In this document: positions 15,188-24,737 of the stretch, in pieces
Layout of the letters: each line of letters begins with the position of its first letter
Position numbering within the stretch: position 1 is the first letter of the stretch
From: Devosia sp. 66-22
GTDB lineage: Bacteria > Pseudomonadota > Alphaproteobacteria > Rhizobiales > Devosiaceae
Length of the DNA: 64,000 bases
Direction of reading: 5' to 3'
Assembly (NCBI GenBank): GCA_001899065.1
Contig: MKUZ01000019.1
Location: 19,129-83,128 of the forward strand
Program-made: the position numbers and the translations under genes
The notes under the pieces: generated by a model
What the model was told of the DNA's origin: nothing
Databases searched by the model: none
What the model saw: only the letters and a program-made list of their open reading frames with translations

Positions 15188-17683
15188 CTACCGCACCTCG
15201 ACGACGAGATTGCTGTCGAAGGGCGGCAGCGCAACCGCGACCGTGCTGCGCTCCTGCGAGAATGGAACGGCGTTTCCATCGATGCGCACTTCGGTAATCG
15301 GCGTGGCGCGTGTCCAGACGAGAGTCCTGGGAGCGAGGTCGCCCTGCTCGCGCGTCACCGTGAGGCGGCCGCCATCCACTGCGATGGCGAGATGGTCGTA
15401 CGCGCCGCGCTGGTAGGCGGTGGAGATGCCGTCGTCGTCGTACCAGTCGAAGCTGTTGGCGGCGCTGCCGAAGACGCGGAGGACGCCGTCGGCCATGGGG
15501 ACGATCCCACCGTCGCGGGCAAAGAGCGGAAGCTGCAGAAGATCGTCGGCATAGAGCGGGCGAGTGAGATACTCGCCGCTCGAGATGAACACCGACTGCG
15601 CGCGCCAGTCGTACCAGTTGCCGGCCGGCAGATAGAGCCGCGCTTCGGTCGCACCAGCCCCGGCGACGCCGACCGAAAGCAACTCGCTGCCGACCATCTT
15701 GATGTCGCCGGCGCCCTTCGCCTCGGCGTCGTCATAGTAGTAGTCGAGCGAGGGGAAGACGGGCTCGCCCTCGCGCCAGGCGCGGTGGGCGAGCGAGTAG
15801 TAGTAGGGCGCGAGCGCGTAGCGCAGCTCGATATTGGCGAGATTGCTCGGGACGTGGCCGATGCGATCGGGCGCCGTCTCCTTGCAGTTGCAGAGGTTCT
15901 CCGTATGCGGGCGCACGGGCACCTCGAACATGGCGCTGTAGGCGAACCACTGGGTGTAGAGCTCGTCGGTCAGATCGGCATGCGTGCCCGGATAGATGCC
16001 CATGGCGCTGCGGTGGAAGCCACCGACATCGGAGCCGTAATAGTCGATGCCCGACCACATCATGTGCTGCTGCTGCGGCATCTGCTCGCGCAGCGACTTG
16101 AAGTCGCCGCCGGTGTCGGCCGACCACATGGCGCCGCCCAGCGCCTGCAGGCCCATACCGCCCGAGCGCGACATGATGAAGGGCCGCCTGTCGGGCGCAT
16201 TGCGCCGGTAGCCGTCATAGATCGACTGCGCCCAGAGCACATTGTAGCTGTTGCGCACCTGAGCGTCGGCGAGATCGTCGGGGCTGTAGCGGAACCCGGG
16301 ATTGACCATCTCGGGCTCGCCCAGATCGGTCCAGTGGCCGGCGACACCCATGTCGATCAGCGGCTGGCGCCTGAGGTCGTGCCATGCCGCGGCGGCATCC
16401 GTCGCAAGCCAGTCGACCATGCCGCCCCTGCCCCACCAATTGCCTGCCGGATTGGTGACGAGCGGCTGGCCCTTTGCGTCGTGCGCGAGACCGCGCAACG
16501 CCGTGAGCGTTTCGTATTCGGGGAGGCCCGAGGAGATGTAGCTCTCCTCGATCAGCATGAGGCTGATGCCGTCCCGCGCGTAGGCGGCGATCTTGCCCTG
16601 TGGATCGGGGAAGCGCTCGCGGTCCCAGCTCAGGCTGCCCATGCGGCTTTGCGACGAGTTCTCGCGGATGCCGCCGAACCAGTAGAGGTCGAGCACGGCA
16701 CCCGAGAGCGGGAAGCCGGCGGCCCTCAGGCTGTCGATCTTGCCATCAAGCTCGGCCCAGTTCTCGAAGCCGTACTCCGAGAGCCAGAGGCCGAACATCG
16801 ATTTGGGCGGCACCGGCGGATGGCCGCTCAGCGCCATGTACTTCCGGCGAATGTCGGCGAGGCTGTCGCCGGCGATGACGCGCACGCGCAGATCGCCGCC
16901 CTTGACACGCAATTGGGCGGGTGTCGCCGTAAAATCCCATTCCTGCGGATAGCGGTTGTCGAGGATCAGCGCGAAGGGGTGACCGGGCAGGTCGAAATAG
17001 GCGATGGGGAAGAGCGTGTTGCCATTGGCCCCGCCATTGAAGCCGACCATCATGTTGGTGCCTTCGCGCAGGACACCGTTGCGCTCGGCCTTCGGGCTCT
17101 CCTGCACCTGAAACTGCTGGCCGAGGCCGACGATATGGGTCGCCTCGGTCTCGAGCACGATCGATTTGGCGGGATCGCCGATGGCGGGCTCGCACAGGCG
17201 GAACAGGGTCACCTCGCGCGAGACGGAGAGGCAGCCGCCGTCGAGCGCGGTGGTGAAGCTCGTATCCGCGGTCTCGGCCGGCAGGTGAGTGAGCCAGGTC
17301 TGCGCCGTGAAGGGCACGGAGTCGGTCGCGTGATCGGGGCCGGTGACCGTGATGGTCAGCAGGTCGCCCTCGCGCGTCTCGATGCCGAAGGCGCCACCGC
17401 CGGAAGAGGCAAGCGCGACCAGCCGCTCGAGCCACGCGGCGCGCAGATCGTCGGTCAGCAGCGCTTCGGCGAGGGCCGAACGGAACGCCGCCTCGTCGGC
17501 GAAGGTCTTGTTGCGGAGGGTCTTGAGGCTGTCGCTAAGCTCGGGCGGGAGCTCGGAGCGCAAGGCGAAGAGCTGCGCTCCGGTCAGTTCATAGCCACCT
17601 GCCGTATCCAGCCAGGTGGTCGCGGCGCGCGCCGGGGCGGCCGCGAGGAGAATGGCGACGAGCAGAAACTTGATCCACTGCAT
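15188..17683 (-). CDS. Secreted glycoside hydrolase family 31 protein (alpha-glucosidase-like)
   Basis: This 831-residue exported enzyme starts with a signal peptide (MQWIKFLLVAILLAAAPARA). The GH31 catalytic core lies in the middle: HWTDLGEPEM carries the probable nucleophile Asp and GGAMWSADTGGDF the probable acid/base Asp. A C-terminal beta domain follows. GH31 enzymes mostly release terminal alpha-linked glucose or xylose. I chose the ATG at 17683 because it follows GCGGAGG; an earlier ATG at 17704 overlaps the thrS stop as ATGA and would add seven residues. It probably lies in the thrS transcription unit. Its 3' end abuts the chemoreceptor remnant, marking a rearrangement point. Confidence 0.9.
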   Translation of the reverse strand: MQWIKFLLVAILLAAAPARAATTWLDTAGGYELTGAQLFALRSELPPELSDSLKTLRNKTFADEAAFRSALAEALLTDDLRAAWLERLVALASSGGGAFGIETREGDLLTITVTGPDHATDSVPFTAQTWLTHLPAETADTSFTTALDGGCLSVSREVTLFRLCEPAIGDPAKSIVLETEATHIVGLGQQFQVQESPKAERNGVLREGTNMMVGFNGGANGNTLFPIAYFDLPGHPFALILDNRYPQEWDFTATPAQLRVKGGDLRVRVIAGDSLADIRRKYMALSGHPPVPPKSMFGLWLSEYGFENWAELDGKIDSLRAAGFPLSGAVLDLYWFGGIRENSSQSRMGSLSWDRERFPDPQGKIAAYARDGISLMLIEESYISSGLPEYETLTALRGLAHDAKGQPLVTNPAGNWWGRGGMVDWLATDAAAAWHDLRRQPLIDMGVAGHWTDLGEPEMVNPGFRYSPDDLADAQVRNSYNVLWAQSIYDGYRRNAPDRRPFIMSRSGGMGLQALGGAMWSADTGGDFKSLREQMPQQQHMMWSGIDYYGSDVGGFHRSAMGIYPGTHADLTDELYTQWFAYSAMFEVPVRPHTENLCNCKETAPDRIGHVPSNLANIELRYALAPYYYSLAHRAWREGEPVFPSLDYYYDDAEAKGAGDIKMVGSELLSVGVAGAGATEARLYLPAGNWYDWRAQSVFISSGEYLTRPLYADDLLQLPLFARDGGIVPMADGVLRVFGSAANSFDWYDDDGISTAYQRGAYDHLAIAVDGGRLTVTREQGDLAPRTLVWTRATPITEVRIDGNAVPFSQERSTVAVALPPFDSNLVVEVR

Positions 17684-17700
17684 CGCCATCCTCCGCTGTG

Positions 17701-19683
17701 TCATGCCGCGAGGCTCGCGGCGCGGCGCTTGATGTCGGGCGGGGTCACCTCGCCCATCAGCTCGACGATGGCGTCCATTGCCGGCACCACCTTTTGGCCC
17801 TCGGTGCCGAGGCGACGGACGGAGACGGTTCCTTCCTCGGCCTCGCGCTTGCCGACCACGAGCATCACCGGCACCTTCTGCGTCGAGTGCTCGCGCACCT
17901 TGTAGTTGATCTTCTCGTTGCGCACATCGAGCTCGGCCCTGATGCCGGCATCGGTGAGCTGCTTGACGAGCTTTTGCGCATAGTCGTCGGCATCCGACAC
18001 GATGGTCGCGACGACCACCTGCACCGGCGAGAGCCACATGGGCATCTTGCCCGCATAGTTCTCGATCATCATGCCGATGAAGCGTTCGAGCGAGCCGAGG
18101 ATCGCGCGATGCAGCATCACCGCGTATTTGCGCGAGCCGTCCTCGGCCACATAGGTGGCGTCGAGGCGCTCCGGCAGCACGTAGTCGAGCTGCAGCGTTC
18201 CCACCTGCCAGGAGCGGCCGATGGCGTCCTTGAGATGGAACTCGAGCTTGGGCGCATAGAAGGCGCCCTCCCCTTCGGCGATGACGAAGTCGTAGCCGGT
18301 GGCGCGCAGGGCGTCGCCCAGCGCCTTCTCGGCCGCGTCCCAGCGCTCGATGGTGCCGCCGAACTTTTCCGGCCGCGTCGCGAGCTTGATGACGACGTTC
18401 TCGAAACCCATGTCGCCGTACACGCTGTAGAGCAGGTGCACGAAACGCTCGGTCTCGGACTGGATCTGCTCCTCGGTGCAGAAGATATGGGCGTCGTCCT
18501 GCGTCATCTGGCGGACGCGCAGCAGGCCATGCAGCGCACCATGCGCCTCGTTGCGGTGACAGCAGCCGAACTCGGCGAGCCGCATCGGCAGGTCGCGATA
18601 GGACTTGGTGCCCTGGTTGAAGATCTGGATGTGGGCCGGGCAGTTCATGGGCTTGAGCGCCATGAGCTCCGCCTTGCCCGACAGCACCGGACCTTCTTCT
18701 TCGGTGCCGGGCACCTCGTCGGGCACCACGAACATGTTCTCGCGGTACTTGCCCCAGTGGCCGGAGGCCTCCCAGAACTTGGACGACATCAGCTGCGGCG
18801 TCTTCACCTCGGTGTAACCGTTCGCATTCACCCGGCGGCGGATGTACTCCTCCATCTGGTTGTAGATGGTGAAGCCCTTGGGGTGCCAGAACACCGAGCC
18901 CTGCGCTTCGTCCTGCAGATGGAACAGGTCGAGCTCGCGGCCGAGCTTGCGATGGTCGCGCTTTTCGGCCTCCTCGATCATCACGAGGTACTCATCGAGT
19001 TCCTTCTGCGTGGCGAACGCCGTTCCATAGAGCCGCGACAGCACCGGATTGTTGCTGTCGCCGCGCCAGTAGGCACCCGCCACCTTGGTGAGCTTGAACG
19101 CCGTGCCGACGTCCTTGGTGGTGCGCATATGCGGGCCGCGGCAGAGGTCGAACCACTGGCCCTGCTTGTAGATCTTGATCGACTGATCGGCGGGAATGGC
19201 GTCGACCAGCTCGACCTTGAACTGCTCGCCCTTGGCCGCGAAGACGCGCTTGGCTTCGTCGCGCGACCACACTTCCTTGGTGAAGGCGGCGCCGCGGTCG
19301 ATGATCTCCTTCATCTTCGTTTCGATGACCGGGAAGTCGTCCTCGCTGAACGGCGTGTCGCGTTTGAAGTCGTAGTAGAAGCCGTTCTCGATCACCGGGC
19401 CGATGGTCACCTGCGTGCCGGGCCACAGCTCCTGCACCGCCTCGGCGAGGACGTGCGCGGCGTCGTGGCGGATCAGGCCGAGGCCGTCCACGGAATCACG
19501 CATGACGAATTCGATCGCGCCGTCGCCCTCGAGCGGGTCGCTGAGGTCCGCGAGGACCCCGTTCCACTTCATGGCGACGGTCTTCTTGGCGAGGCTCACG
19601 GAGATGCCTTCGACCACGGTGGTCCCGGTGGTGCCACGCGCATAGTCGCGTACTGCACCGTCGGGGAACGTCACCTTGATCAT
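17701..19683 (-). CDS. thrS: Threonine--tRNA ligase
   Basis: This cytoplasmic class II aminoacyl-tRNA synthetase of 660 residues charges tRNA-Thr. The order is: TGS domain ([20 protein letters not shown]), the editing/SAD domain around [17 protein letters not shown], the class II core with [15 protein letters not shown] and [25 protein letters not shown], and the C-terminal anticodon-binding domain ([18 protein letters not shown]). The length fits the family. The ATG at 19683 is preceded by ACAGGAGATACC; the longer frame upstream is not needed. It stands upstream of GH31 and downstream of yidD. Confidence 0.98.
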   Translation of the reverse strand: MIKVTFPDGAVRDYARGTTGTTVVEGISVSLAKKTVAMKWNGVLADLSDPLEGDGAIEFVMRDSVDGLGLIRHDAAHVLAEAVQELWPGTQVTIGPVIENGFYYDFKRDTPFSEDDFPVIETKMKEIIDRGAAFTKEVWSRDEAKRVFAAKGEQFKVELVDAIPADQSIKIYKQGQWFDLCRGPHMRTTKDVGTAFKLTKVAGAYWRGDSNNPVLSRLYGTAFATQKELDEYLVMIEEAEKRDHRKLGRELDLFHLQDEAQGSVFWHPKGFTIYNQMEEYIRRRVNANGYTEVKTPQLMSSKFWEASGHWGKYRENMFVVPDEVPGTEEEGPVLSGKAELMALKPMNCPAHIQIFNQGTKSYRDLPMRLAEFGCCHRNEAHGALHGLLRVRQMTQDDAHIFCTEEQIQSETERFVHLLYSVYGDMGFENVVIKLATRPEKFGGTIERWDAAEKALGDALRATGYDFVIAEGEGAFYAPKLEFHLKDAIGRSWQVGTLQLDYVLPERLDATYVAEDGSRKYAVMLHRAILGSLERFIGMMIENYAGKMPMWLSPVQVVVATIVSDADDYAQKLVKQLTDAGIRAELDVRNEKINYKVREHSTQKVPVMLVVGKREAEEGTVSVRRLGTEGQKVVPAMDAIVELMGEVTPPDIKRRAASLAA

Positions 19684-19806
19684 TTGGTATCTCCTGTCGA
19701 GCCGCCGGAATGGCGGGGTTCGGGCTCTTATCACGGGCATTTGGGCGGGGAAACCGGGCAGCGCGAAGCTTCGCGCGACCCCGAGACGCCAAGGGGCACA
19801 AGCGGC

Positions 19807-20133
19807 TCAGTGGCTGTGGACCTCGCCTGGGATGGCGCGCCAGTTGCCGTAGCGCCAGGGGGCGTACCAGTGGGCGGTGGCGGGAACGGCCCGGGGGACG
19901 GGGTCGTAGCCATGGGTGCCGCCGGGGCGGCAGCGCCAGATACGGGCGGCGCCCATCCAGCCGCCGGGCCAGAAGCCGTGCTGCCAGATGGCGTCGCGCG
20001 TGAACTCGCTGCAACTGGGGGCGTGGCGGCAGCTGCGGCCCATGAACATGCTGAGCGAGTAGCGATACCCCTGGATCAGGACGTATGCGGTGAGTTTGAA
20101 GGGGAAGTCGACGATGCGCCAGAAATTGCTCAT
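19807..20133 (-). CDS. yidD: Membrane protein insertion efficiency factor YidD
   Basis: This 108-residue protein has the YidD core LIQGYRYSLSMFMGRSCRHAPSCSEFTRDAI followed by GGWMGAARIWRCRPGGTHGYDPVP, including the conserved cysteines. YidD helps insert proteins into the inner membrane together with YidC and lies at the membrane surface. It is usually next to rnpA and yidC, but in this organism group it is commonly near the Fe-S scaffold gene and thrS, as here. The start overlaps the stop of the preceding gene by four bases. Confidence 0.95.
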   Translation of the reverse strand: MSNFWRIVDFPFKLTAYVLIQGYRYSLSMFMGRSCRHAPSCSEFTRDAIWQHGFWPGGWMGAARIWRCRPGGTHGYDPVPRAVPATAHWYAPWRYGNWRAIPGEVHSH

Positions 20134-20552
20134 GGCCCCCACCAGGTGATGGGGGGGCCTACCTGAAATGGCAGGCGCGCGTGCGACACGGAGATCAGCC
20201 CGCCATCGGGATGGCCGGCGAGCAGGAACTCGCTGTCCGTCCCCCTGCCCTCGACATGCGCAACCGCCTCGACCAGCGGCAGAATGGGCTCGTCGGTGCT
20301 GGAATTGACGTGGAAGTAGGCGCGCAGCACCGTGTTGGCGTGCGACGGGCCCCGACCCCGGCTGGCGATGAAGGCGACGTCCGCTATGTTGGCCGGCCGG
20401 GCGGGAGCGGCGGCCTCGGTCTTTCCAATGCGCAGCAATGCCGCCATCCCGTCGGGCGCGCGTTCGCGGTCCCAGTCGCGCAGGCGGATGTCGGCGGGAC
20501 GGCGCTCGAGGAAGGCGAGCACCGGCGCGGGATCGCGATGGCGGAACCGCAT
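20130..20552 (-). CDS. Conserved hypothetical protein between scaffold protein and yidD
   Basis: I do not recognise a named family for this 140-residue protein. It has no signal peptide or membrane segment. It begins MRFRHRDPAPVLAFLERRPADIRLRDWDRERAP and ends with a GGLISVSHARLPFQVGPPITWW stretch. The gene is coupled on both sides: its ATG overlaps the stop of the Fe-S scaffold gene as TGATG, and its stop overlaps the yidD start by four bases. This, with ordinary codon use, argues that it is real. Confidence 0.7.
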   Translation of the reverse strand: MRFRHRDPAPVLAFLERRPADIRLRDWDRERAPDGMAALLRIGKTEAAAPARPANIADVAFIASRGRGPSHANTVLRAYFHVNSSTDEPILPLVEAVAHVEGRGTDSEFLLAGHPDGGLISVSHARLPFQVGPPITWWGP

Positions 20553-21001
20553 CAGCGCGCCGGCTCGAGCTTGTCGAGGGCGTCGGCGACGGCGTCGAAG
20601 ACGAGGAGCGTCGAGGTGTGGCGCGGAGCGTAGTCGCGGACGGGCTCGAGGTAAGCGAGATCGGCCCAGCGGCCGGCCGGCGGCGCGCCATTGGCCTTGA
20701 GCATGGCGGTCATCGCCTCGCGCAGGGCGCGAAACTCGGCGACCGGCGTGCCGACGATGTTGGTGGCGACAATGGCCGCCGAGGTCTGGCCCAGGGCGCA
20801 GGCGGAAATCTTGTGGCCGTAGCCAATGATGGCGCCGCCGGAGACCGCAATATCCACCTCGATGGACGAGCCGCAGACACGGCTGACCTTGCGCGCCGTG
20901 GCGTCGGGCGACGCCAGGCGGCCGGGAATGGGCTGGTTTGCTGCGATCTCGAGGATCCTCTGGGAATAAAGATCGCTCAGTTCCATTACAGTCACACGCA
21001 T
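20552..21001 (-). CDS. Iron-sulfur cluster assembly scaffold protein (IscU/NifU-like)
   Basis: This 149-residue protein is of the IscU/SufU/NifU-N type. It shows GRLASPDATARKVSRVCGSSIEVDI and KISACALGQTSAAIVA, giving two of the cysteines that hold a nascent cluster. The third ligand position appears as RHTSTLLVFDA, with His rather than Cys, as in relatives of this branch. The start is uncertain: ATGs at 21001 and 20986 are both possible and neither has a strong ribosome site. It is divergent from folE, and the hypothetical protein and yidD follow in a coupled row. Confidence 0.88.
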   Translation of the reverse strand: MRVTVMELSDLYSQRILEIAANQPIPGRLASPDATARKVSRVCGSSIEVDIAVSGGAIIGYGHKISACALGQTSAAIVATNIVGTPVAEFRALREAMTAMLKANGAPPAGRWADLAYLEPVRDYAPRHTSTLLVFDAVADALDKLEPAR

Positions 21002-21142
21002 GTTTCTTGAGGCGGGGAAACCCTGACAGATATAGTCACAGCGTGGGCGTATGTCAGTGCGGTGCCGCTGACGCTTTCGGTTCGCCCGGGAACTTTTGGC
21101 AGCATTCACCGTCTAAAGTCATAGCTCCACAAGGAAAACCAG

Positions 21143-21766
21143 ATGGACGCCAGCGCCAAGCTCAACGTCGCCAAGTCTTTGCCCAAAAAGCCATTTGCCC
21201 GTCCGAGCCGTGAAGAAGCGGAAGCCGCCGTGCGCACGCTGATCGCCTGGGCCGGCGACGATCCAACCCGTGAGGGCCTGCTCGACACGCCGCGCCGGGT
21301 CACCAAGGCGTATGGCGAGTTCTTTTCCGGCTACGACGACGATCCGGGCACGATCCTGAGCACGACGTTCAAGGAAGCGGGCGGCTATGACGACATCGTG
21401 CTCGTCAAGGACATCCCCTTCTCGTCGCACTGCGAGCATCACATGGTGCCGTTCGTGGGCAAGGCGCACATCGCCTATCTGCCGCATGACGGGATCGTGG
21501 GCATCTCCAAGCTCGCCCGGCTGGTGGAGGCGTTCTCGCGCCGGCTGCAGGTGCAGGAAGTGCTGACGGCGCAGATCATCGACGCCGTCAACGAGCACCT
21601 CAATCCACGCGGCGCGGCCGTACTGCTCGAAGCCGAGCACATGTGCATGTCGATGCGCGGCGTCCGCGCGCATGGCGCAACGACCGTGACGCAGCGCTTT
21701 AGCGGTGTGTTCGCCGAAGAGAAGTCCGAGCAGGACCGCTTCTTCGAGATGATCCGGCGGCGCTAG
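21143..21766 (+). CDS. folE: GTP cyclohydrolase I
   Basis: This 207-residue enzyme converts GTP to 7,8-dihydroneopterin triphosphate, the first step of folate synthesis. The zinc site is visible as C97 and H100 in [20 protein letters not shown], with C168 in [28 protein letters not shown] near the N terminus is also diagnostic. The ATG is preceded by AAGGAAAACC. hisI lies 2.2 kb downstream in the same direction; the two genes are often adjacent in relatives, so the VOC/AraC block between them looks like an addition. Confidence 0.98.
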   Translation: MDASAKLNVAKSLPKKPFARPSREEAEAAVRTLIAWAGDDPTREGLLDTPRRVTKAYGEFFSGYDDDPGTILSTTFKEAGGYDDIVLVKDIPFSSHCEHHMVPFVGKAHIAYLPHDGIVGISKLARLVEAFSRRLQVQEVLTAQIIDAVNEHLNPRGAAVLLEAEHMCMSMRGVRAHGATTVTQRFSGVFAEEKSEQDRFFEMIRRR

Positions 21767-21912
21767 GTGTCGTCAGCCAGGAGGGTGGTCTGAATGAAGC
21801 CGTCCGGCTCTGCCACCGCGCTGTTGCCGGAAGGATGCAGGTTGTCCGATCCGTTCAAGACCTATCCCGAGGATGGGAGCTAGCTTCGCTTCGTCAAGAA
21901 ACGGAGCTTCTC

Positions 21913-22398
21913 ATGGACGTAACGGCAGCCTCGGTCACCTTCATCACCCCCAGCGTGTCGGCGGCGCGCGACTTCTACGACCGCCACTTCGACACCTGGT
22001 GTCCGTTTGACAGCGGCTGGTACGTGCTCATCCGGCTTGGCCGCACTCCCGACGCCCCTGAGGTGGGGTTCATGGAGCCGCGGCAGGGCGCGGACAGGTT
22101 TGGCGGTGGCGGCATGCTGAACCTGATCGTGGATGACGTGGATGGCTTGCACCATCGAATGTCACAGGCAGGCGAGAAGATCGTCATTCCGCTGGCTGAC
22201 AATCCCTGGGGCGACCGTGGCTTTGGCGTCCTCGACCCCGCGGGTGTGGTGGTCTACTGCCACAAGGCAATTCCGCCCTCCGACGAGTTTCGTCAGTTCA
22301 TCCAGAAAAGCCCGGCTGCGCAGCGAGGCGCACAAGTACGGGATCCCCGCGGAAGGACCCAGGAGGAGCGCCGAAATGGGCGCCGAACGAGCGGGTGA
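21913..22398 (+). CDS. VOC family (glyoxalase/bleomycin-resistance fold) protein
   Basis: This 161-residue protein has a single vicinal-oxygen-chelate pair of beta-alpha-beta modules: ASVTFITPSVSAARDFYDRHFD at the N terminus and LNLIVDDVDGLHHRMSQAG...DNPWGDRGFGVLDPAGVVVYCHKA at the end. The substrate is unknown. The ATG at 21913 is preceded by ACGGAGC. The last 30 or so residues are charged and low in structure, and they overlap the opposite-strand C-terminal coding remains of the AraC gene. The true domain probably ends near residue 133. It may be regulated by the neighbouring AraC gene. Confidence 0.82.
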   Translation: MDVTAASVTFITPSVSAARDFYDRHFDTWCPFDSGWYVLIRLGRTPDAPEVGFMEPRQGADRFGGGGMLNLIVDDVDGLHHRMSQAGEKIVIPLADNPWGDRGFGVLDPAGVVVYCHKAIPPSDEFRQFIQKSPAAQRGAQVRDPRGRTQEERRNGRRTSG

Positions 22399-22405
22399 AG
22401 TGGGC
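22298..22405 (-). pseudogene. C-terminal second-HTH remainder of the AraC gene, beyond the in-frame TAG
   Basis: These 35 codons continue the AraC frame after the TAG at 22406-22408. They read AHFTRSFGAHFGAPPGSFR and then a short tail to TGA. The match to the standard AraC pattern (GYADxAHFTRxFxxxFGxxPxxFR) is close. The segment has no own start and overlaps the 3' end of the VOC gene on the other strand by about 100 bases. Confidence 0.75.
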
Positions 22406-22963
22406 CTAGTCGGCGTAGCCGATTTCGGCCGCAATCTCGCTCAGCGTCATGTCTGCCGACAGGCAGGCCAGCGCCTTGCGCGCACGGGCGAGACCAAGCC
22501 AGAACGAGGGAGGCCTCCCTGTTCTGGCCCTCATTCGCCGATGCAAAGTCCTCTCGGCAACTCCGAGGAGCCTGGCTGCTCCGACCACAGTGCGCCCGGC
22601 GACAATGGCCCCCATAAGGTCGTCATTGAGCTCCGCGTAGGTGGTTATCGCCTGCCCGACCAGACTGGGCTCGGCCCCGCATGATGGCCGTTCAATCGCT
22701 CGCCGCAGCTCGTGCATCAGCGACGCTGGAATGGTCACCCCGGGCCGCAGGCGGAGACCGGCCAGATGCTGCCCTCCTGGGAGGACCATCGTTTGCCGTT
22801 TGGCATCGAGGCCCGAGACAATCAGCTCCTGCGTCCCCGTTGCGAGATCGCGGCGAACGATGACGTCACGACAGCCATCCGGCAGCACGGTAACCGCTCG
22901 GTGGTTGTGAGACACATACTCCCAGGTCGCCAGGATGGCGCCGCGTTCAGAAAGGCTGGTCAT
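22406..22963 (-). CDS. AraC family regulator, truncated by in-frame TAG
   Basis: This AraC-type regulator has an N-terminal sensing part (HNHRAVTVLPDGCRDVIVRRD) and a C-terminal first helix-turn-helix (VVGAARLLGVAERTLHRRMRARTGRPPSFWLGLARA). It stops at a TAG inside the second one: TLSEIAAEIGYAD*. Reading on in frame gives AHFTRSFGAHFGAPPGSFR, exactly the missing AraC recognition helix, up to a TGA at 22298. CAG to TAG is the simplest explanation. Without the second helix DNA binding should be lost. The start ATG at 22963 has only a weak ribosome site. Confidence 0.8.
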   Translation of the reverse strand: MTSLSERGAILATWEYVSHNHRAVTVLPDGCRDVIVRRDLATGTQELIVSGLDAKRQTMVLPGGQHLAGLRLRPGVTIPASLMHELRRAIERPSCGAEPSLVGQAITTYAELNDDLMGAIVAGRTVVGAARLLGVAERTLHRRMRARTGRPPSFWLGLARARKALACLSADMTLSEIAAEIGYAD

Positions 22964-23146
22964 CACGGATGAAATCCAACACCTGTGAACCCCGTTCGCC
23001 AGCCACAACTTATGCAACAAAGTCCGGTCTACCAAGGGATGAGCGCGGACGCTGGCAGCCGCCCTGCTCAGCGCAGACCGCAACAGCGATCAAATTCGGC
23101 GCTTCGCGAGATGGCATATGCTCGCCGTTTCGTGTGAGGTTCGTGC

Positions 23147-23980
23147 ATGTCCGCCATTGCCAAGACCATCTGGGTGATCGAGTCCCGCATCGGGATGCCG
23201 GTCACGCTCGATGAACTGGCGGCACATGCCGGGGTGTCGCGCTTCCACCTGTCGCGCATCTTTCCGCTGGCGACGGGCTACTCCATCTCCGGCTATCTGC
23301 GCGGGCGGCGCCTCAGCGTCGCCGCACGACAGCTGGCCGGTGGAGCGCCCGACATCCTCGAGGTGGCGCTCGACGCCGGATACGGCTCGCACGAGGCATT
23401 CACCCGGGCCTTCCGCGAGCAGTTCGGCACCACGCCGGACGAACTGCGGCGCAAGGGCTCGATCGCCAGCCTCAAACTCGTGGAGTCCCTGCCGATGGAC
23501 AGCCCCGCCAGCCCCGACCTCGCCCCGCCCATCATCGACCGCCGTCCGGCCATGCGCATGACCGGACTGCGAGAGAAGATGGACATGTCCAACGCCAACG
23601 CCATCCCCGTGCTGTGGCAGCGCTTCGGCCCGTATCTCGGGCACATACCGGGCGCGGTCGCGCCGGCCGCCTATGGCGTCGTCGTCGATATGGAGGGCGA
23701 GCTCTGCGACTACATGGCAGGCACCGAGATCGCGCCCGGCACCGACGTGCTGCCGGAGCTCAAGGTGCTGACGCTGCCAGCGCGGCGCTGGGCCCGCTTC
23801 CGGCACCAGGGGCACATCTCGACGATCCGCGGGACAATCGCGGCGATCTTCGACTACGGCCTGGGCCGGGCGGGTCTCGTACAGGACGAGGAGATGAGCT
23901 TCGTCGAGTATTACGGCCCGGACTTCGACCCGATGGCCGGCACCGGCACGGTGGAGATCTGGATCGGGCTCAAGGACTGA
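23147..23980 (+). CDS. AraC family regulator with GyrI-like effector-binding domain
   Basis: This 277-residue regulator has an N-terminal double helix-turn-helix ([38 protein letters not shown] and [32 protein letters not shown]). A GyrI-like/SOUL-type ligand-binding domain follows from about residue 130 ([12 protein letters not shown]...[21 protein letters not shown]). This order is that of Rob/SoxS-like regulators that respond to small hydrophobic molecules. It is divergent from the truncated AraC gene and lies just before hisI. Its target genes are unknown. Confidence 0.9.
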   Translation: MSAIAKTIWVIESRIGMPVTLDELAAHAGVSRFHLSRIFPLATGYSISGYLRGRRLSVAARQLAGGAPDILEVALDAGYGSHEAFTRAFREQFGTTPDELRRKGSIASLKLVESLPMDSPASPDLAPPIIDRRPAMRMTGLREKMDMSNANAIPVLWQRFGPYLGHIPGAVAPAAYGVVVDMEGELCDYMAGTEIAPGTDVLPELKVLTLPARRWARFRHQGHISTIRGTIAAIFDYGLGRAGLVQDEEMSFVEYYGPDFDPMAGTGTVEIWIGLKD

Positions 23981-24017
23981 CTCGTCTCGCTCGGCGGCGC
24001 GGGGTAAAAGCCGCGCC

Positions 24018-24458
24018 ATGAGCAGCTTCACCGATCCCACCGCCCTCACTCATGACCAGCTCGAGGAAGGCAGTGCCTTCGCGCCGCGCTTCGACGCGCA
24101 CGGGCTGATCTTCGCCATCGCGCAGGAAGCCGGCAGCGGCCGCGTGCTGATGGCGGCGCACATGAATACCGAGGCGCTGCGGCGCACCATCGAGACGGGC
24201 GAGGTCCACTACTACTCGCGCTCGCGCAAGGCGCTTTGGAAGAAGGGCGAGACCTCTGGCGAGGTGCAGAAGCTGATCGAGCTCCGCACCGATTGCGACC
24301 AGGACGTCATCCTGCTCACGGTCGAACAGACCGGCCGCGGCGCCGCCTGCCACACCGGCCGCAAGAGCTGCTTCTACCGCGTGCTCAGGGACGGCGAACT
24401 GGCCGACAGCGGCGAGCCTCGGCTGTTCGATCCGGCGGCGGTCTACCGAAAAAGCTAG
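24018..24458 (+). CDS. hisI: Phosphoribosyl-AMP cyclohydrolase
   Basis: This 146-residue enzyme performs the third step of histidine synthesis, opening the adenine ring of phosphoribosyl-AMP. Diagnostic segments are [43 protein letters not shown], which holds metal-site residues, [30 protein letters not shown] with the zinc-binding cysteines, and a matching length for the stand-alone HisI form. The ATG start has no strong ribosome site, so translation may rely on upstream transcription from the AraC gene side. Confidence 0.97.
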   Translation: MSSFTDPTALTHDQLEEGSAFAPRFDAHGLIFAIAQEAGSGRVLMAAHMNTEALRRTIETGEVHYYSRSRKALWKKGETSGEVQKLIELRTDCDQDVILLTVEQTGRGAACHTGRKSCFYRVLRDGELADSGEPRLFDPAAVYRKS

Positions 24459-24527
24459 GCGGCCTCGGCGGCGAGGGACCATCCCGGCTTCGCTCACGGG
24501 GGAGAGCGTCGGGCCCCCTTCTCCCTC

Positions 24528-24737
24528 TCAGTAATGTGGCGGTGGGGGCTCGGGGGGCTCGGCCAGCGCCGGATTGTCGGCGATTTCGCGCAGGCGGTCG
24601 CCCAGGTTGCCGACGAGGCGCTTGAGCTGGGCGATCTCGGCGGCCTGGACGAGGATTGTCTTGTTCAGATCCTCGATCGCCTGTTCCTGGTAAGCGACTG
24701 TGGTTTCGAGCTTTTCGAGACGATCGGCAGCGCTCAT
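24528..24737 (-). CDS. slyX: SlyX-like protein
   Basis: This 69-residue protein is almost entirely a coiled coil (RLEKLETTVAYQEQAIEDLNKTILVQAAEIAQLKRLVGNLGDRL) with a Pro-rich C-terminal tail ending PPPPHY. That is the SlyX pattern, including the HY end. SlyX proteins have no firmly known role. The start overlaps the stop of the rhomboid gene by four bases (ATGA), so the two are translationally coupled. Confidence 0.88.
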   Translation of the reverse strand: MSAADRLEKLETTVAYQEQAIEDLNKTILVQAAEIAQLKRLVGNLGDRLREIADNPALAEPPEPPPPHY

